NCBI GenBank assembly: GCA_017476665.1
Contig: JAFUZJ010000014.1
Coordinates: 25,539 to 89,538 of the forward strand
Direction of reading: 5' to 3'
Length of the DNA: 64,000 nt
From: Lachnospiraceae bacterium
Lineage (GTDB): Bacteria; Bacillota; Clostridia; Lachnospirales; Lachnospiraceae
Shown here piece by piece: positions 52,994 to 62,657 of this stretch (position 1 is its first letter; each line of letters begins with the position of its first letter). Below the pieces are notes generated by a model that saw only the letters and a list, made by a program, of their open reading frames with translations, had not been told where the DNA came from and made no database searches. Made by a program: the position numbers and the translations under genes.

Positions 52994-53377
52994 GGGGTAG
53001 TAAAGGTTTCGACAGGGGTCTTGCAGCTGGAGAAGCTATCCGCACGCAATGCGTTAAATGGCAAAACTAAACTAAACGCTGATGACAATCAGTATGCACT
53101 TGCTGCTTAATCCCTAGGATTAGGTGGTAAGCGACGCCGTCTTTACGGCTCGTCCGTCCTCTGCACCCATACGGAGGGTTGCGGGCGTCATGATATGGGA
53201 AACGACTCTCACAAAGCTTTGCGTGAGATGGGCGTAATATGAAGCTACCTGCGTGGTGTGTTCGTCATCTGACAGCCACAATGGGAACGTGAGCGAAGAA
53301 CTCGAGAACAGCTGACTATGATAGTAGAAGGACAGGGAATGGGCTTTTGGACACGGGTTCGACTCCCGTCTACTCCA
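52994..53377 (+). ncRNA. ssrA: Transfer-messenger RNA (tmRNA)
   Basis: The 5' end GGGGTAGTAAAGGTTTCGAC and the 3' end GGGTTCGACTCCCGTCTACT form the tRNA-like domain; GGGGTAG 52994-53000 pairs with CTACTCC 53370-53376. The tag frame starts at GGC 53060 and ends at TAA 53108-53110, giving GKTKLNADDNQYALAA. This resembles the B. subtilis tag, which also begins with Gly-Lys-Thr. CCA is not encoded (ACT after the stem) and must be added. The length of 384 bases is normal for Bacillota. Confidence 0.97.
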
Positions 53378-53397
53378 CTTTATGGGAATCGATGAGG

Positions 53398-53437
53398 AGT
53401 CGAACCCGGTGGGTTCTGACTCCCGTCTACTCCATTT
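53398..53437 (+). repeat. Duplicated tmRNA 3' end, possible att-site remnant
   Basis: GACTCCCGTCTACTCCA at 53419-53435 repeats exactly the tmRNA segment 53361-53377, including the T-arm and acceptor strand. The upstream GGGTTC is also shared with one extra T. Just before it, GAGTCGAACCC at 53398-53408 is the inverse complement of GGGTTCGACTC and makes a hairpin. ssrA genes are frequent integration sites whose 3' ends are duplicated by prophages and islands. Only about 40 bases separate the two copies, so no element remains. Confidence 0.65.
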
Positions 53438-53443
53438 ATTTTA

Positions 53444-53472
53444 CTCAGCAACCTGGCATTTGCCAGGCTTTG
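53444..53472 (+). terminator. Hairpin after ssrA, before lipoprotein gene
   Basis: CCTGGC at 53451-53456 pairs with GCCAGG at 53461-53466 around ATTT; the stem extends through GCAA and TTGC with a bulge. A T run follows only after the next gene's ribosome binding site (53480-53487). It is likely the ssrA terminator or processing hairpin, but not a classic one. Confidence 0.45.
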
Positions 53473-53487
53473 CGGAGGTATTTTTTT

Positions 53488-54483
53488 ATGGGAAGACGGT
53501 TTGATACGAAAAAAAACATACAGAAGATGCATGTTGCGCATAAGCTGGCTGTTTGTGCGTGTATTGCCTGTCTGCTTTTGTGTGCAGGTGGCTGCGGTCT
53601 GATGGAGGATGATTTTTTTACCTATGCACCGAAAAGCCATATCATCACAAAGGAAGAAGAAGCGGATGCCTATCGCAGCGAAGCGACGGGGGATACTGGA
53701 CAAGGCACAGTTTCGAAGGAGGCTGAAAATTCCGGGCAGGACGCAGAGAATGGGCAGACAGGGGATGCCGGTCAGGAGCAGGAAGAAAGACTGGTAGGAA
53801 ATGTGGAATATGATGAAAGTGATGGTTATGAGAAGAGGGTGAAGGGGATTGTCCGGGATATGCCCTTTGTTTACCGGGGGGTTCGACTAAGCTATACCGG
53901 AGATCCGGAGGCGGATTTTGCGGTGGAGGAACAGACTCCCGGCAGACCTGTACCGGCTACGGTGACACAGCCCATAGAACAAACCGGCAATCCATCTGAG
54001 CCGCAACAAGGCGGGGAGGAAGAGCCCCCCCTGAAACTGGGTACGGTGCGTTTCAACGGAGAATTTTATGAAGGTCATCTGAAGTATGACAATGGATTTG
54101 TGGCGGATATCACGATCGCATATTCTGAAGCAGGAGCGTTGACACCCGGAACGGCGGTAGAGATTCTGGTGCCTGTAGAACGTGAATATATGGAGTATAT
54201 GCAATATATGGATGATGATGACGATGATGACTGGCCTGAGCCGGTCAGGATCATGCTCTGTGATGCAATCTCCGGTAAAAACGGCCGCACTTATGCAATT
54301 GTAAGAACAAGGGAGGGCAGTCTGGATCTGTTGCAATATTCTTATGATTATAGAAATGCCGGCGGGGAAGCCTGTCACATACGGGTAATCGCTTCGTTCT
54401 TCGGCGGTGCCAGTGAGGCGCAGGGGGTGGAGCTCCTGGACAGATTGGATTTTAAGTATGTGGGCGAAAATAGTGGATTGTGA
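53488..54483 (+). CDS. Lipoprotein of unknown function with acidic run
   Basis: A 331-aa predicted lipoprotein. ATG 53488 is preferred: CGGAGG lies 8 bases upstream, and longer starts fall in the tmRNA gene. The signal peptide ends in LLLCAGGC with lipid Cys36. A polar, Gln/Glu-rich linker follows (about 55-110), and the C-terminal domain (about 185-331) is beta-rich with a striking MDDDDDDDWPEP stretch at about 235-246. I do not recognise a named family. The acidic run might bind metal ions; that is only a guess. Confidence 0.75.
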   Translation: MGRRFDTKKNIQKMHVAHKLAVCACIACLLLCAGGCGLMEDDFFTYAPKSHIITKEEEADAYRSEATGDTGQGTVSKEAENSGQDAENGQTGDAGQEQEERLVGNVEYDESDGYEKRVKGIVRDMPFVYRGVRLSYTGDPEADFAVEEQTPGRPVPATVTQPIEQTGNPSEPQQGGEEEPPLKLGTVRFNGEFYEGHLKYDNGFVADITIAYSEAGALTPGTAVEILVPVEREYMEYMQYMDDDDDDDWPEPVRIMLCDAISGKNGRTYAIVRTREGSLDLLQYSYDYRNAGGEACHIRVIASFFGGASEAQGVELLDRLDFKYVGENSGL

Positions 54484-54513
54484 TTAAAATAACGACAAAT
54501 ATAGTGGGAGAAC

Positions 54514-54542
54514 TTGACAGAATATTGTGTTTTTTGTACAAT
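54514..54542 (+). promoter_or_regulatory. Promoter for the Cache-type chemoreceptor gene
   Basis: TTGACA at 54514-54519 and TACAAT at 54537-54542 with a 17-base spacer, 59 bases before the chemoreceptor ATG. This is a sigma-A promoter, so the receptor need not depend on FliA. Confidence 0.75.
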
Positions 54543-54601
54543 AAAAACAGGTTTTAAAATGTATTTTAGTATAAATTTATGAAGGAAAGAGGGAACTACA
54601 T

Positions 54602-56284
54602 ATGGCGGGGAAAAAAGTTTCAAATTTCAGTATGATGAAGATGTTGCTGCTGTTCGGATTGATCCCGATGGTCTGTACGGGGTTGGCAATTTTGCTGGTA
54701 TCGATCTTGGACACTGCGGACACAGTGAAGGAGAATGTGCATTCTGAGCTGGCTATGGTGAATGAATCATTTAATATGTACGCTGAGGAACAGCTTGCAG
54801 ATCAGCTTGCACAGGGCGGATTGACCAACAAGGATTATGATTATGTGGATACTCTGTTGGATCATGATGTGGTGATGACACTGTTCCAGGGAGATACCCG
54901 TGTGATGTCCTCCATCAAGGATGATTCGGGCAAGCGTGCGGAGGGAACCAAGGCTTCTGATGAGGTTATTGCAAAGGTTCTGAAGAATGGGGAGCATTAT
55001 ACTTCCGAGACGGTGAAGATCAACAATGAAACCTATTATGTGGATTATCTGCCGTTAAAGGATTCCACCGGTAAGATTGTCGGAATGACTTTTGCCGGCG
55101 AGAAGGCGGAGGTTGTCACCAACGCGATCAGTGGATTGGCGACGAAGATGATCATAGTAGCTTTGATAATCTCCATTGTTTTTGTGATCCTGATCGTGGT
55201 GCTGGCGGGCGTTGTGAAGGCACCCATTGTGGCTATGTCGGGAATCATGGAGAAACTTTCCACAGGTAAGATCCATGAGAAAGTGGATGCGCACAGTGCT
55301 GTCAAGGAGAATCAGATCATGATCCACTCCTTTGAATCGTTCCAGGGGAATCTGATCGGTTCTGTTGATTCCATCAAGGATTCTGCTGACAATATCCGCA
55401 CCAGTGTTCTTTCCGTGGAGGATACCGCGCAGAACACCAACAATGCGGCGGAGCAGATCAATACGGCGGTTTCGGAACTTTCCGGCGGAGCGCAGTCCAT
55501 GGCGAACAACGTACAGAATGTCAACGAGCAGGTTGTGGACATGGGCATGAAGATTGAAGATATCTCGACCAACACGACCCATATGGCGAAAGGTGCTGCA
55601 CAGATGCGCACTATCAGTAAGACGGCATCCGAGGAGATGGGACGCGTACTCACCTCCAGCCATGAGATGAACAAAGCGGTGGATCAGATCCATACCCAGA
55701 TCCAGCGTACCAATGAATCTATCGAGAAAGTAAACGAAGCGATTGAACTGATCATTTCCATTGCAGAGCAGACCAAGTTGCTGTCCCTGAATGCGTCTAT
55801 TGAGGCGGCGAGAGCGGGAGAGGCCGGCAGAGGTTTCGCAGTTGTGGCACAGTCCATCGGCGATCTGTCAGCCCAGTCGAATGAGGGAGCGACCAGCATT
55901 CAGGAGATTTCCGCTGATGTGCTTGCCAACTCCAAGGCTTCGGTACAGTTGGCGGAGAACATCAAGAAGCTGATCTCTCAGGAGCAGAATGATATCAACC
56001 GTGCAAACAAGAGCTTCGGAGATCTGAATGCGGCCATCGAGGAGAGCGTAAATGCAATCCAGGTGGTGGAAGAGCATACGGAGGCACTGGCAAGGATCAA
56101 AGAAGAAATTGTGGAGAATGTCAGCGATTTGTCTGCCATTTCCGAGGAGAATGCGGCGGCAAGTGAAGAAGTGGCCGCTTCTGTGGAGAGTGTTACAGAG
56201 AGTATTGCGGATATTTCCCAGCATACGGCTGAAATTGCCGGATTGGTTGAGAAACTGGAGGAGGCAGTCAGCTACTTCAGCTAA
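54602..56284 (+). CDS. Methyl-accepting chemotaxis protein (Cache-type sensor)
   Basis: A 560-aa chemoreceptor. Transmembrane helices lie at about 13-35 and 180-203; the extracellular part between them looks like a single Cache domain ([20 protein letters not shown], then [20 protein letters not shown]). HAMP and a signalling hairpin follow, with the tip [20 protein letters not shown] and [20 protein letters not shown]. It differs from the receptor at 32351 in its sensor and in Lys for Asn at the EQTK tip position. The 19-bp terminator follows. Confidence 0.95.
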   Translation: MAGKKVSNFSMMKMLLLFGLIPMVCTGLAILLVSILDTADTVKENVHSELAMVNESFNMYAEEQLADQLAQGGLTNKDYDYVDTLLDHDVVMTLFQGDTRVMSSIKDDSGKRAEGTKASDEVIAKVLKNGEHYTSETVKINNETYYVDYLPLKDSTGKIVGMTFAGEKAEVVTNAISGLATKMIIVALIISIVFVILIVVLAGVVKAPIVAMSGIMEKLSTGKIHEKVDAHSAVKENQIMIHSFESFQGNLIGSVDSIKDSADNIRTSVLSVEDTAQNTNNAAEQINTAVSELSGGAQSMANNVQNVNEQVVDMGMKIEDISTNTTHMAKGAAQMRTISKTASEEMGRVLTSSHEMNKAVDQIHTQIQRTNESIEKVNEAIELIISIAEQTKLLSLNASIEAARAGEAGRGFAVVAQSIGDLSAQSNEGATSIQEISADVLANSKASVQLAENIKKLISQEQNDINRANKSFGDLNAAIEESVNAIQVVEEHTEALARIKEEIVENVSDLSAISEENAAASEEVAASVESVTESIADISQHTAEIAGLVEKLEEAVSYFS

Positions 56285-56317
56285 GCAGGGGGCGCGAAAG
56301 ACAATAGAGGAGAATCA

Positions 56318-56366
56318 AATACGGCTGGATCGAAAGTGTCTTTCGATTCAGCCGTATTCTTGTCTT
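56318..56366 (+). terminator. Intrinsic terminator after chemoreceptor gene
   Basis: A 19-bp stem pairs 56318-56336 with 56340-56358 around a 3-base loop, with one G-T wobble, followed by TTGTCTT. Very stable; it ends the single-gene chemoreceptor transcript. Confidence 0.85.
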
Positions 56367-56458
56367 GAGGCGTTATGTGTGATAAAATAAAACCGCAAGC
56401 GGTTTATTCGAAATTGCTTCGTAATTTCAGATGTGTGAGAGGGCAGGAGGATTGTGCT

Positions 56459-57055
56459 TTGAGTGAGATAAACGGATTGGAAGATGTAGGCAGATTTTCG
56501 GCGGGAGGATATTCTTTTTACACAGAAAAAGATGCAGCTCTCGCGGAAAATGAAAAGCGTAAGGTAGAGTATCTGGAAGCAAGATTGGATTATTCACGCC
56601 CGGACAGCATACTTCGCATATACAATAAGACGATTGAAGAACGAATCTTTCGGTCTCCGGTAGGACATTTCTTTTTAAAGAATCTGCAGAATTTTCTTTT
56701 GCAGCAGCCTGCTATCGATAAGTCGCAGATTGCAGATATTCCGCAGTATGTAAGTTATGACGGGGAGTTCAGGGAACAGTCCAAAACGGCGCCAAAGCGG
56801 CAGGCGACCGTTGTGAAGAAGAAAGAAGAGCCCAAGAAATCCAATGCGCTTACAGTTTCGGTGGTCATAAATCTTGTGTTGGCTGCGGCAGTGATCGCAA
56901 TGTTTGTGATCACACTGAAGTCTGATCAGCCCAATATCCTGAATTATGAGAAGGCGATCACCAATCGCTATGCATCCTGGGAACAGGAACTGACAGAGAG
57001 AGAGAAAGCTGTACGGGTGAAAGAACGGGAACTGAATATGCAATCCGGGCAGTAG
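56459..57055 (+). CDS. Single-pass membrane protein, unknown function
   Basis: A 198-aa protein if started at TTG 56459, which has AGGAGG at 56444-56449; an in-frame ATG at 56375 (226 aa) is the alternative. The N-terminal soluble part is helical with charged residues (about 20-90). One transmembrane helix lies at about 140-163 (ALTVSVVINLVLAAAVIAMF), and a short coiled-coil tail follows (WEQELTEREKAVRVKERELN). It precedes a two-component system by 43 bases and may share its transcript. No named family is recognised. Confidence 0.65.
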   Translation: MSEINGLEDVGRFSAGGYSFYTEKDAALAENEKRKVEYLEARLDYSRPDSILRIYNKTIEERIFRSPVGHFFLKNLQNFLLQQPAIDKSQIADIPQYVSYDGEFREQSKTAPKRQATVVKKKEEPKKSNALTVSVVINLVLAAAVIAMFVITLKSDQPNILNYEKAITNRYASWEQELTEREKAVRVKERELNMQSGQ

Positions 57056-57098
57056 GTATGATCTATTTTACAGGCGGAGTTTGGCAGAAAGGAATAAC

Positions 57099-57782
57099 AT
57101 GGAACGTTTAAAGATATTGGTTGTGGACGATGAAAGCAGAATGAGGAAGCTGGTATCGGATTTTCTGATCAGAAATAATTATGAGGTCTTGGAAGCGGCG
57201 GACGGGGAGAAAGCGTTGGATATCTTTTACAAAGAGAAAAATCTGGCGCTGATCATTCTCGATGTGATGATGCCCAAGATGGACGGCTGGCAGGTGTGCC
57301 GGGAAATAAGAGAGCATTCGCAGATACCTATTATCATGCTGACGGCACGTTCCGACGAGCGGGACGAGCTTCAGGGGTTTGATCTGGGCGTGGATGAGTA
57401 TATTGCCAAGCCTTTCAGCCCAAAGATACTGGTTGCACGCGTGGGGGCGATCCTGCGGCGGAGCGGGCAGGAGGACAAAGAAGAGATACTCGCATTTTGT
57501 GGGATTGAATTGAGCAAGGCAGCTCATCAAGTGACGGTTGACGGGCATGATGTGGAACTGAGTTATAAAGAGTTTGAATTGTTGGTTTATTTTATGGAGA
57601 ATATCGGGTTGGCTCTTTCCAGAGAGAGAATACTGAATCATGTGTGGAATTATGATTATTTCGGGGACGCCAGGACGATCGATACCCATGTCAAGAAACT
57701 TCGGAATAAACTGGGAGCAAAAGGAGATCTGATCCAGACGGTCTGGGGAATCGGTTATAAGATGTGTGAGGAAGAGGCATGA
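57099..57782 (+). CDS. OmpR/PhoB-family response regulator
   Basis: A 227-aa DNA-binding regulator. The receiver domain has the acidic pair LVVDDESRMRK, phospho-Asp55 in LIILDVMMPKMDG, and Lys in EYIAKPFSPK. The winged helix at about 130-225 shows SYKEFELLVYFMENIGLALS and RTIDTHVKKLRNKLG. ATG 57099 is chosen (AAAGGAA 4-10 bases upstream). It overlaps the histidine kinase gene by 4 bases (ATGA). Target genes are not evident. Confidence 0.95.
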   Translation: MERLKILVVDDESRMRKLVSDFLIRNNYEVLEAADGEKALDIFYKEKNLALIILDVMMPKMDGWQVCREIREHSQIPIIMLTARSDERDELQGFDLGVDEYIAKPFSPKILVARVGAILRRSGQEDKEEILAFCGIELSKAAHQVTVDGHDVELSYKEFELLVYFMENIGLALSRERILNHVWNYDYFGDARTIDTHVKKLRNKLGAKGDLIQTVWGIGYKMCEEEA

Positions 57783-59308
57783 AGGGTGAGGATAAACGTT
57801 CCGGCAGAGGGATTTTTTCCATTCGGATCCAGTTTGGTCTGATATTTATTTTCATGATGATGGGGGCGATTTTACTCTGTCTGATCTTCAATACCGTATT
57901 TTTGGAGAAATATTATTTAAAACAGAAGAGGAAGACTATTTATGATGCATATGAATCGATCCGCTCGGCGGCTGTATCTGACAGCTACGGAACGGATGAA
58001 TTCAGAGAGGAACTGGAAGAGGTATGCCTGACAGATAATATTACGATCTGTGTGGTGGATGTGGATTCGGAAGTGCGATATGTGTCTCAAAACGGAGGGC
58101 ACCAGTTGGAGGCAAAGCTGTTCGGATATATTTTCGGCCTTGTGGGGGAAAATGCGCAGATTTTGGACAAGGGCGAGGATTATGTGATCCAGATCACGGG
58201 TCAGGGAGACGGAGATTATCTGGAAATGTACGGAAGGCTGACTTCCGGCGTCTCTTTCATCATGCAGACGCCGTTGGAGAGTATCCGGGAGAGCGCGGAT
58301 ATGGCCAACCGGTTTATGGAATATATTGGACTGGCCTGCGCGCTGATCGGCGGTGTGATGATCTTTCTGGTGATGGTTCAGATTACGAAACCGATCGCAA
58401 AACTCAGCCATATTTCAGAGCAGATGGTGGATCTGAATTTTGACGCCAAGTATGATATGAAACGACATTTCGGAATGGGAATCCGGGACGAGATCGATCT
58501 GCTGGGAGATAACATTAACTGTCTGTCCGAAGCGTTGGAGAAGTCTATTTCCGAGCTGAAGACGGCGAACAATGAACTGAGGCGGGATCTGGAAAAGAGA
58601 GATAAGCTGGATGAAATGCGCAGGGATTTCCTGGCAGATGTTTCTCATGAACTGAAAACGCCGATTGCGCTTATCCAGGGCTATGCGGAGGGCCTGCAGG
58701 AAGGGATCGGAGAAGGTCCGGAGAGCAGGGACTATTATTGCGAAGTGATCGTGGACGAAGCCACAAAGATGAATCAGCTGGTAAAGCGATTGCTTACGCT
58801 GAATGAGCTGGAGTTCGGAAATGATGTGGTAAATATGGAGCGCTTCGATCTGGTGGCGTTGATAAAGAATTATATCCAGTCTGCGCAGATCATGACGCAG
58901 CAGAAGGAGATCCGGGTGAAAATGCCGGATTATGAACCGCTTTTTGTCTGGGCGGACGAGTTCAAAACAGAAGAAGTTTTTGCCAATTATTTTTCCAATG
59001 CGGTTCATTATTGCAAAGATGAGAACATCATTGCAATCACACTGGAAACGGAGCCCGGAAAGGTGCGGGTTTCGGTGTTTAATACCGGGGATCCGGTTCC
59101 GGAGGAATCCATTCCGCTTCTGTGGGATAAATTTTATAAAGTAGACAAAGCACGCACCAGAGAGTATGGCGGAAGCGGCGTGGGTCTGTCTATTGTAAAG
59201 GCTATACAAGAGTCCATGCACCAGGAGTATGGGGTGGAAAACAGGGAGAACGGCGTCATATTCTGGTTTACGCTGGAAACTGTGCAGGAATATGAAAAGG
59301 AAGCGTAA
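57779..59308 (+). CDS. Membrane sensor histidine kinase
   Basis: A 509-aa kinase paired with the regulator upstream. Transmembrane helices at about 13-38 and 182-206 flank an extracytoplasmic sensor of about 140 residues. A HAMP domain follows, then the dimerisation/phosphoacceptor region with His290 in DVSHELKTPIALIQGYAEG. The ATPase domain has NYFSNAVHYCKDEN (N-box), GDPVPEE and the G2 box GGSGVGLSIVKAIQ. The signal is unknown. Confidence 0.95.
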   Translation: MKGEDKRSGRGIFSIRIQFGLIFIFMMMGAILLCLIFNTVFLEKYYLKQKRKTIYDAYESIRSAAVSDSYGTDEFREELEEVCLTDNITICVVDVDSEVRYVSQNGGHQLEAKLFGYIFGLVGENAQILDKGEDYVIQITGQGDGDYLEMYGRLTSGVSFIMQTPLESIRESADMANRFMEYIGLACALIGGVMIFLVMVQITKPIAKLSHISEQMVDLNFDAKYDMKRHFGMGIRDEIDLLGDNINCLSEALEKSISELKTANNELRRDLEKRDKLDEMRRDFLADVSHELKTPIALIQGYAEGLQEGIGEGPESRDYYCEVIVDEATKMNQLVKRLLTLNELEFGNDVVNMERFDLVALIKNYIQSAQIMTQQKEIRVKMPDYEPLFVWADEFKTEEVFANYFSNAVHYCKDENIIAITLETEPGKVRVSVFNTGDPVPEESIPLLWDKFYKVDKARTREYGGSGVGLSIVKAIQESMHQEYGVENRENGVIFWFTLETVQEYEKEA

Positions 59309-59320
59309 CGGGAGTTGAGG

Positions 59321-60436
59321 ATGGAAGAACAGAAAAAGGTTTTGCTGGTCGGCGTGGATACAGGAGAGGAGCGGGATTTTGACCGTTCCATGGCGGAACT
59401 GAAAGCGCTGGCGGAGGCCTGCGGTTCCCGGGTAACAGGTATTATGACGCAGCGGAGGCCACGGGATGATCAGGCTTTTTATATTGGCAGCGGGAAAGTG
59501 CAGGAAGTGAAAACCTATGCGGAGGAATGCGATGCGGAAGAAATTATTTTTGATAACACGCTTTCCCCATCACAGATCCGCAATCTGACCAGAGCCTTGG
59601 ACAAACCGGTTTGCGACCGCACCAATCTGATCCTGGATATTTTTGCCATCAGAGCCCGGACCGGCGAGGCCAGGCTGCAGGTGGAGATGGCGAAGCTTCA
59701 ATACATGCTGCCCAGGCTGGTGGGGATGCATGAATCGCTGGGACGCCAGGCCGGTACGGGCGGAAGTATGTCCAACAAAGGTCTGGGAGAGAAGAAGCTG
59801 GAACTGGACAGGCGGAGGCTGGAGCATCGGATCCACGAGTTAAAAAAAGAGATTGAGCATCTGGAGCGCTCCCGGGAAACCCAGCGCAAAAAAAGGAATG
59901 CTTCCCGGATTCCGCAGGTGGCTCTGGTGGGTTATACCAATGCAGGAAAGTCAACGATCCTGAACCGGATCCTGGAGACGTTCGGGAAACCGCAGGACAA
60001 ACAGGTGTTGGAGAAGGATATGCTGTTTGCAACGCTGGAGACCAGCGTGCGCAAGATTGACACAGGAAACGGCTGCCCGTTCTTTTTATCGGACACGGTT
60101 GGGTTTATTCATAAGCTGCCGCACGGTCTGGTAAAGGCGTTTCACTCCACGTTGGAGGAGATACGATATGCGGATCTGCTGGTGCAGGTGGTGGATGTCT
60201 CCGACGCGGATTATCGGGAACAGATGGCCGTGACGTCGGAAACTTTGAAAGAATTGGAAATAGGAGACATTCCGCAGATTATAGTGTATAATAAAGCAGA
60301 CAGATGCGATAGAGCGGAAATCCCCCGCGTGTCAGAGCAGAGCATTCATATGTCTGCGGGCAAGGGGATCGGAATCAGAGAACTGGTACAGCTGATACAG
60401 GACAGACTGTATGCGGAGGATAAAAATGTATTATAA
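59321..60436 (+). CDS. hflX: Ribosome-associated GTPase HflX
   Basis: A 371-aa GTPase that splits stalled or hibernating ribosomes. The N-terminal HflX domain (YIGSGKVQEVKTYAEECDAE and GTGGSMSNKGLGEKKLELDR) and a helical linker lead into the G domain with G1 GYTNAGKSTILNRI, DTVGFIHKLPH (G3) and VYNKADRC (G4). ATG 59321 is preferred with GGGAG upstream; TTG 59315 would crowd it. It overlaps the next gene by 11 bases. Confidence 0.96.
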   Translation: MEEQKKVLLVGVDTGEERDFDRSMAELKALAEACGSRVTGIMTQRRPRDDQAFYIGSGKVQEVKTYAEECDAEEIIFDNTLSPSQIRNLTRALDKPVCDRTNLILDIFAIRARTGEARLQVEMAKLQYMLPRLVGMHESLGRQAGTGGSMSNKGLGEKKLELDRRRLEHRIHELKKEIEHLERSRETQRKKRNASRIPQVALVGYTNAGKSTILNRILETFGKPQDKQVLEKDMLFATLETSVRKIDTGNGCPFFLSDTVGFIHKLPHGLVKAFHSTLEEIRYADLLVQVVDVSDADYREQMAVTSETLKELEIGDIPQIIVYNKADRCDRAEIPRVSEQSIHMSAGKGIGIRELVQLIQDRLYAEDKNVL

Positions 60437-62657
60437 TGAACTGGATGCAGAAGAAAAGAAAGCGGTACGGACGACGGAACCGATTGAGAAGTTGAAGTTG
60501 CGGATCCAAGAGTTGCTTTGCATTTCGCAGGAGCAGGCATTTACGGATTATCTGCAGCAGATGCAGCAACAGACGTTACAGGCGGAAGCAAGGATCCAAT
60601 ATCTGAGTGCAGATCTGGAAAAGCAGTACCGCGTATATCAGGAAAATATGCAGAGACGGGTTGCGACGAACGCACCTATACAGGAGCAGACAGCTGTACA
60701 GGTGCAGCAGGAGCAGGCGCCGCCGCAATTGCAGCAGCCACAGATGCCGCCGACACAGCCACAGATGCCGCCGCAGCGGGGGCATCAGGCGCCGCTGCAA
60801 AGACCGAAAAAGAATATGGAGTTTGCCGTCGGCACCGCTGTGTTCGGGATTGTGGGCAGCGCCTTTATCCTGACGGCAATGGTATTGCTGGGGATGTACT
60901 TTATGGAAGGCATGATGAAAGGGTTGCTGCTGTACGCTGGTTGTCTGCTTGTGATCGGTCTTTCTGAACTTTTGCTGTATAAGAGATTTCCGCGTCTGGG
61001 AGCATTGCTCTCGGCAATGGGGGCAGCAGGACTGTATGTTTCCACAATCGTAAATTATCTGGCATTGGGCAATTTTAATGAATGGGTCGCGATGGGAGTT
61101 ACGGTTGGCATCACCCTGTTTGTAATCCTGATCAGTCGCAAGCGGGATGCCGTCTTTTACCGGATACTGGGTATGGTCGCCATGTATTGCTGCCTGTTTC
61201 TCGCGCTTTGGGAGAAAAATGCCACCGACGGTATTCTGCCGATCCAGTGGTTGACGTTAGCAGGTATCCTGTTTTTCATCAATGTAATGTGTCTGGCGGT
61301 TCCGGTGAAGAAAGCCCGCGCGGTCATGGATATCGTGCATCTTTCGCTGAATACTTTGTTTGCTGCTGTGATCTACTCCGCATTGATCGATCAGCGGGTG
61401 AAATGGCCGGACAGCTTTGGAAATATATGGCAGTATCTGGTTTTCATTGCGGTGTCCATCCTGGTCATGCAGATCATTTTTACGGTGCAGGTCAGGTATC
61501 GTTACAGACAGACAGCGGAGCAGGCGACTGCGGTATCTTTGGAGCGGAATTTGGGGATCTGCATCGCTTATGGCGTTTCGGCGGTTTTTTATGATCTGGT
61601 CCTGATCGGCCAGATTGCCGGCTATGAGCTGGGCGGAACGGCGGAAGGACTGCAGGGCTGGAGCTATCGGCTGGTTTTGGCCGGGGCAGTGGCGGTGCTG
61701 GGATTGATTCCCATGCTGTTCCTCCCGAAAAATCAGGAAAAATGGTTTTCCTGGTATTTCCTGATCTTCACAATCCTTGGAATTTACCTTTTCCGTACAG
61801 AAGACTGTCAGGAGCTGGTGTGGGGATTGTTGGCGCTGATTGCAGCGTGTAAGGTGGTCTCTTTGTCCAAAGCAAAGCTGCCGCGGGGCGGCGATGCGGT
61901 CGTCACCTCATGGGCGTGTGCTGTCTGTGTGATATTTACGGAGTCTCAGGAGCTTAGGGTGTCGGCACCGTTGTTTATCGGAATCCTGATCAGTGTACTA
62001 TTCCTGCATTATTGGACCACTTATTTTGAGATCATCTGGAGCTATACAGTGGCGTGGTACATCTCCTGGCATATGCTGGAGCAGTTGAAACTGCCGGTAT
62101 TTGTGGGAATCCTTTTTCTGAGTATGCTGATTTTCAACAATATCAAGCGTTGGCACGGGAAGTACATAGTGATATTCCATCTCAGTGCATTGGCGGGGCA
62201 GGCAGTCTGCTTCCTGCTGTTGGTGAATCCGGTTTATCAGAATGCATACCTTACCTATTTATGCATGCTGATCTTTGGGCTGGCAACGATCGTGGTATGT
62301 TTTCAAAAGGCATATGATCTGGAGTTCCCCGGAAAAGAACTGGTCGTGGCTGTGTTTCTGACCTATATGGCACTGGTAGTGCGAACCGACTTTTCCATCG
62401 TGAACAGCATCCTGCTGATGTGTATTGCATTGGGGTGCGTGGGAGCAGGCTTTGGCATACGGAAGAAATCCATCAGGATTTACGGGATCGTGCTTTCCCT
62501 ATGTACATGTCTTAAGCTGGTGGTTGTTGACTTTGCAGGCAGCAATATGCTGCAGAAGACCATTGTATTTTTTGTGGTCGGCATGATCGCATTGATTATT
62601 GCCTCTATTTATATTATACTGGAGCGGAAGCAGGGAAAAAAGGAGTCAGTGTCATGA
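60426..62657 (+). CDS. DUF2339-like polytopic membrane protein
   Basis: A 743-aa membrane protein from ATG 60426 (GCGGAGG 6 bases upstream, inside hflX). The N-terminal 75 residues are helical. A Gln/Pro-rich linker follows (about 85-120, with repeats of PPTQPQMPPQ type). From about 130 to the end there are about twenty or more hydrophobic segments. The layout and the EFAVGTAVFGIVGSAFILTA-type start of the membrane part resemble DUF2339, whose function is unknown. It overlaps hflX by 11 bases and the next gene by 4. Confidence 0.8.
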   Translation: MYYNELDAEEKKAVRTTEPIEKLKLRIQELLCISQEQAFTDYLQQMQQQTLQAEARIQYLSADLEKQYRVYQENMQRRVATNAPIQEQTAVQVQQEQAPPQLQQPQMPPTQPQMPPQRGHQAPLQRPKKNMEFAVGTAVFGIVGSAFILTAMVLLGMYFMEGMMKGLLLYAGCLLVIGLSELLLYKRFPRLGALLSAMGAAGLYVSTIVNYLALGNFNEWVAMGVTVGITLFVILISRKRDAVFYRILGMVAMYCCLFLALWEKNATDGILPIQWLTLAGILFFINVMCLAVPVKKARAVMDIVHLSLNTLFAAVIYSALIDQRVKWPDSFGNIWQYLVFIAVSILVMQIIFTVQVRYRYRQTAEQATAVSLERNLGICIAYGVSAVFYDLVLIGQIAGYELGGTAEGLQGWSYRLVLAGAVAVLGLIPMLFLPKNQEKWFSWYFLIFTILGIYLFRTEDCQELVWGLLALIAACKVVSLSKAKLPRGGDAVVTSWACAVCVIFTESQELRVSAPLFIGILISVLFLHYWTTYFEIIWSYTVAWYISWHMLEQLKLPVFVGILFLSMLIFNNIKRWHGKYIVIFHLSALAGQAVCFLLLVNPVYQNAYLTYLCMLIFGLATIVVCFQKAYDLEFPGKELVVAVFLTYMALVVRTDFSIVNSILLMCIALGCVGAGFGIRKKSIRIYGIVLSLCTCLKLVVVDFAGSNMLQKTIVFFVVGMIALIIASIYIILERKQGKKESVS

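Noticed and set aside
53398-53437. Possible second tRNA or tmRNA gene
   Set aside because: Only the 3' strand of the acceptor and T-arm is present; there is no D-arm, anticodon or 5' acceptor strand.
53347-53487. Upstream extension of the lipoprotein frame into the tmRNA gene
   Set aside because: The stretch encodes the tmRNA T-arm and the duplicated end; a clear CGGAGG site supports ATG 53488.
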